NCBI RefSeq assembly: GCF_963662255.1
Contig: NC_085051.1
Location: 50,383,101-50,447,100 of the forward strand
Length of the DNA: 64,000 nucleotides
Direction: 5' to 3'
Origin: Cinclus cinclus
Lineage: Eukaryota > Chordata > Aves > Passeriformes > Cinclidae
The notes beneath the pieces are model-generated. The model was given only the letters and a program-made list of their open reading frames with translations, did not search any database and was not told the DNA's origin. The position numbers and the translations under genes are program-made. This document shows, one piece after another, positions 62,501 through 64,000 of this stretch. Position 1 is the first letter of the stretch, and each line of letters opens with the position of its first letter.

Positions 62501-63671
62501 AGGAGAAGTACTGTTCAAGTTGGATTGTAGTGTCTGTCCATTCTTGCGGTGGAAAGTGAAATTAAGGAAACAGAGAAACTGTTTATGCAGGTAAAGCTAC
62601 TAGAGATAAACAGTCCCTTAAGATATATTTTCATTGAAAAGACAGAGAAGCTATGTACTGTACCCCTCTGACCTTCATTATTCATTCTAAATATAGCTGT
62701 ACTTAAAATTTTTCATTGAAGTTCTCTGCTTTTCTCAGAAGCTATCAAGTAGTCATCTCAATGGGACTGTGAAGATTTTTTTTTATTCCCATATCTGTGG
62801 TTGTTTAAAACCAACCATAGCACAACAGCCAACAAAGAAACAAGAAAAACCTAACCAAAAAGATGTGATTGGAAGGATGATGTGAGGGTTTATGGATTTC
62901 GTTCAGTGTGCATAAAATTTTTTCCTGGCATAACATTTGGATTTTACAATGTTTTCGATCTGAAGGCTTCTGCAATGTTTTATGCTGTGCAACACTTTCA
63001 CTGCCCTCCTGTCCTGGTAAATAAAGCATAAGAGCCTGAAGTGATTTTGGCAAAGGTTGAGTGACAGGTCAATGCAGAATCGGGAACAGAGACCTCTTGT
63101 TTTCAGCTCAGTGAGCAGTGAACTAGCCTATGACATATGTGCAGTGGATGATAAATACATTAAATGAGATTTAATACTCAACAGTGGGAACAGCAGGAAA
63201 TGCTGCATATAAAATACCTGCTATTTTTCCAGTCTTTTCATTCTGCTGGTTAAGCTGGGCTTTTCCAGTGTGATTTGACTTTGTTCAGTGTTTGTCTTTC
63301 ATTTGTCATAAGAAACTATAGAAGCATTTAGGTTGGAAAAAATCTTAAAAATCATCATTTCCAATCATTAATGCAACACTGTCAAGTCCACCGCTAAACC
63401 ATGTCCCCAAGTACCACATCTACACATCTTTTGAATACCTACAGGGATGGTGATTGAACCACTTCCATGGGCAGCCTGTTCCAATGCCTGACCACCCTTT
63501 CCATGAAGAAATTTTACCTCATATCCAATCTAAACCTCCCTTGGCACAACTTGAGGCTGATTCTTCATGTCTTGCCACTTATTACCTGGGAGAACTGCAA
63601 TGGTCTTATTTTTATCTTTTCTTTTTTTTTCAAATAGGCTGTATCTCCAAAAGAAGAAACAAAAGCAGCAG
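53384..63671 (+). CDS. CCNK: CCNK, cyclin K (coding exons 2-9, residues 1-354; 3' part outside window)
   Basis: Regulatory subunit of CDK12 and CDK13, nuclear kinases that phosphorylate the RNA polymerase II C-terminal domain and sustain transcription of long and DNA-repair genes. The coding sequence is join(53384..53580,54592..54673,55265..55396,56190..56295,56436..56493,58307..58476,59390..59673,63638..63671), in phase throughout. The N-terminus is [20 protein letters not shown], followed by the two cyclin folds (roughly residues 40-150 and 155-265) with [12 protein letters not shown] as the cyclin-box core. A Gln-rich linker (about 255-325) follows, then the basic KRPAVSPKEE segment. Mammalian cyclin K has ~580 residues; the missing part is the Pro-rich tail. 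The start is fixed by an in-frame TAA directly before the ATG (53381-53383), though the context is weak (T at -3, A at +4). Intron 2 is of U12 type. Confidence 0.97.
53581..54591 (+). other. CCNK: CCNK intron 2, U12-type
   Basis: The 5' splice site is GTATCCTTT at 53581-53589. A branch-site match TCCTTAAT lies at 54573-54580, with its A's 12-13 bases before the terminal AG. There is no polypyrimidine tract next to the acceptor (CTGCACCACAG). All three are hallmarks of a GT-AG minor-spliceosome intron. Confidence 0.92.
54592..54673 (+). CDS. CCNK: CCNK exon 3 (last base of Leu66, then residues 67-93)
   Basis: This 82-bp exon is preceded by TCCTTAAT and CACCACAG and followed by GTAAGTAT. It encodes [20 protein letters not shown] and then FKQFPRY, the second helix of the first cyclin fold. 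It contains no long reading frame of its own and was located by matching the protein. Confidence 0.95.
54674..55264 (+). other. CCNK: CCNK intron 3
   Basis: This is a 591-bp ordinary U2-type intron (GTAAGT...TTTAG). No repeat or other feature was recognised. Confidence 0.85.
55265..55396 (+). CDS. CCNK: CCNK exon 4 (residues 94-137)
   Basis: The acceptor is CTTTCTTTAG and the donor GTAAAAAT. It encodes [20 protein letters not shown] and the following helix to GDDPK. It carries the lysine/glutamate cyclin-box signature (K105, E107-E108). It is 132 bp, in phase 0 on both sides. Confidence 0.97.
55397..56189 (+). other. CCNK: CCNK intron 4
   Basis: This is a 793-bp intron with no recognised feature. 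Confidence 0.85.
56190..56295 (+). CDS. CCNK: CCNK exon 5 (residues 138-172)
   Basis: The acceptor is TCTCTGTAG and the donor GTAAAATA. It encodes [20 protein letters not shown] and then [15 protein letters not shown], the end of the first cyclin fold and the linker. It leaves one base of a glycine codon. Confidence 0.97.
56436..56493 (+). CDS. CCNK: CCNK exon 6 (residues 173-191)
   Basis: This 58-bp exon has acceptor TTGTTTTTCAG and donor GTAAGACA. It encodes [19 protein letters not shown] and two bases of a serine codon. It starts the second cyclin fold. Confidence 0.96.
56494..58306 (+). other. CCNK: CCNK intron 6
   Basis: This is a 1.8-kb A/T-rich intron. Nothing was recognised beyond short T runs. 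Confidence 0.85.
58307..58476 (+). CDS. CCNK: CCNK exon 7 (residues 192-248)
   Basis: The acceptor is TTTCTGTTGCAG and the donor GTATGAAA. It encodes [20 protein letters not shown] through the Trp-rich [18 protein letters not shown], the core of the second cyclin fold. By eye it looks identical to mammalian cyclin K. Confidence 0.97.
58477..59389 (+). other. CCNK: CCNK intron 7
   Basis: This is a 913-bp intron. A small hairpin-forming repeat (GTAATGACA / TGTCATTAC) lies at 59097-59121, probably by chance. Confidence 0.85.
59390..59673 (+). CDS. CCNK: CCNK exon 8 (residues 249-343, Gln-rich)
   Basis: The acceptor is ATTATTAAG (a poor pyrimidine tract) and the donor GTAAGTTG. It first completes the second cyclin fold ([16 protein letters not shown]). 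It then encodes a low-complexity Gln/Ser/Pro segment including eight consecutive glutamines (59581-59604), and ends [17 protein letters not shown]. The Gln tract is encoded mostly by CAG. Confidence 0.95.
59674..63637 (+). other. CCNK: CCNK intron 8
   Basis: This is the largest CCNK intron in the window at 4 kb. It has an A-rich run at 60539-60556 and a CR1 fragment ending about 35 bp before exon 9. No exon was recognised between. Confidence 0.85.
63303..63600 (-). mobile_element. CR1 LINE 3'-end fragment, antisense, next to CCNK exon 9
   Basis: TTTAGGTTGGAAAAAATCTT, GGGCAGCCTGTTCCAATGCC, and the TGACCACCCTTTCCATGAAG block are the complement of an avian CR1 3' end. It ends about 35 bp upstream of the exon 9 acceptor. 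Confidence 0.85.
63638..63671 (+). CDS. CCNK: CCNK exon 9 (residues 344-354)
   Basis: This 34-bp exon follows a long T-rich tract ending CAAATAG, with donor GTAAATAT. It encodes [11 protein letters not shown] and one base of the next codon, matching the segment before the EPPPPKIPK stretch of mammalian cyclin K. That continuation lies beyond the window. Confidence 0.92.
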
Positions 63672-64000
63672 GTAAATATTGATATTCTGTTCATATTGCT
63701 TCCATTTTACTGCTTAGACCAGAATAAGTAATTTGCTGACATGCACTTAGTTTGTTTGCTTACAGGCTTAGCAATTCTAAACAATTTTGATCCTAATAAT
63801 GTACCTTAAATATATACTATAACTGTTTTTAAAATGTTCCTAACTGCAAAACTTGACATTAATTGAGTATAACTGCCCAGAGAGTCTCTTAATAGAGTCT
63901 ATTCAGTAGAATTCTTGCTAAACTAGTCAGCTCTCAATGTCTTAACTCCATGGCATCATTTGGGAGTAGTTCCTCAGCAAGCTGTGAGGTGTTGAAGTGA
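63672..64000 (+). other. CCNK: CCNK intron 9 (partial)
   Basis: This is intron sequence running to the window edge. The Pro-rich coding segment expected next is not present. Confidence 0.8.

Noticed and set aside
1..64000. CRISPR arrays, operons, phage or other prokaryotic systems, and intact retroviruses
   Set aside because: Introns, CR1 LINEs, a CpG island and U12 splicing place the sequence in a bird nucleus. No regular spacer-repeat pattern, viral gene order or paired LTRs were seen.

Overview
The window is vertebrate nuclear DNA, almost certainly from a bird (a sauropsid at least). Two split genes have near-mammalian protein sequences. The recognisable interspersed repeats are CR1 LINE fragments, the typical avian retroposon, and I saw no SINE-like or bacterial features. 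I cannot name the species.

Two divergently transcribed genes share one CpG-island promoter at about 50.59-51.83 kb. The left 51 kb belongs to SETD3 (minus strand), the actin histidine-73 methyltransferase. I placed non-coding exon 1 by its donor at 51001/51002, and coding exons 2-8 at 28718-28827, 27021-27113, 23833-23981, 22653-22725, 21863-22119, 5750-5808 and 3790-3904. These encode residues 1-283 in unbroken phase. The remaining exons lie beyond base 1. The right 12.5 kb is CCNK (plus strand), cyclin K, partner of CDK12/CDK13. It has non-coding exon 1 (ending 51587) and coding exons 2-9 (53384-53580, 54592-54673, 55265-55396, 56190-56295, 56436-56493, 58307-58476, 59390-59673, 63638-63671). 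These give residues 1-354; the proline-rich C-terminal exon(s) lie beyond base 64000. The SETD3/CCNK head-to-head order matches what I recall of the human chromosome 14q32 locus.

Most of the rest is intron. It holds CR1 fragments at about 12.3, 15.7-17.9, 21.3-21.7, 29.4-31.1, 44.9-46.1 and 63.3-63.6 kb. It also holds a few microsatellites, a 23-base G run at 31345-31367, and a 136/140-bp near-identical direct repeat 2.35 kb apart (32.9 and 35.2 kb). A second, intronic CpG island lies at about 7.5-7.9 kb inside SETD3 intron 6, with a plausible CTCF motif. Two stretches (5.9-8.4 and 39.75-40.93 kb) look by eye like conserved non-coding DNA.

I found no new gene system. The most notable observations are a textbook U12-type (minor spliceosome) intron in CCNK, an array of seven CCAAT boxes between the two genes, the intronic CpG island, the 23-G tract, the 2.35-kb-spaced duplication, and an apparent nested CR1 insertion. 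All coordinates were counted by hand from the printed sequence. Exon edges rest on reading frame plus splice sites and should be exact to within a base or so. Repeat edges are approximate.
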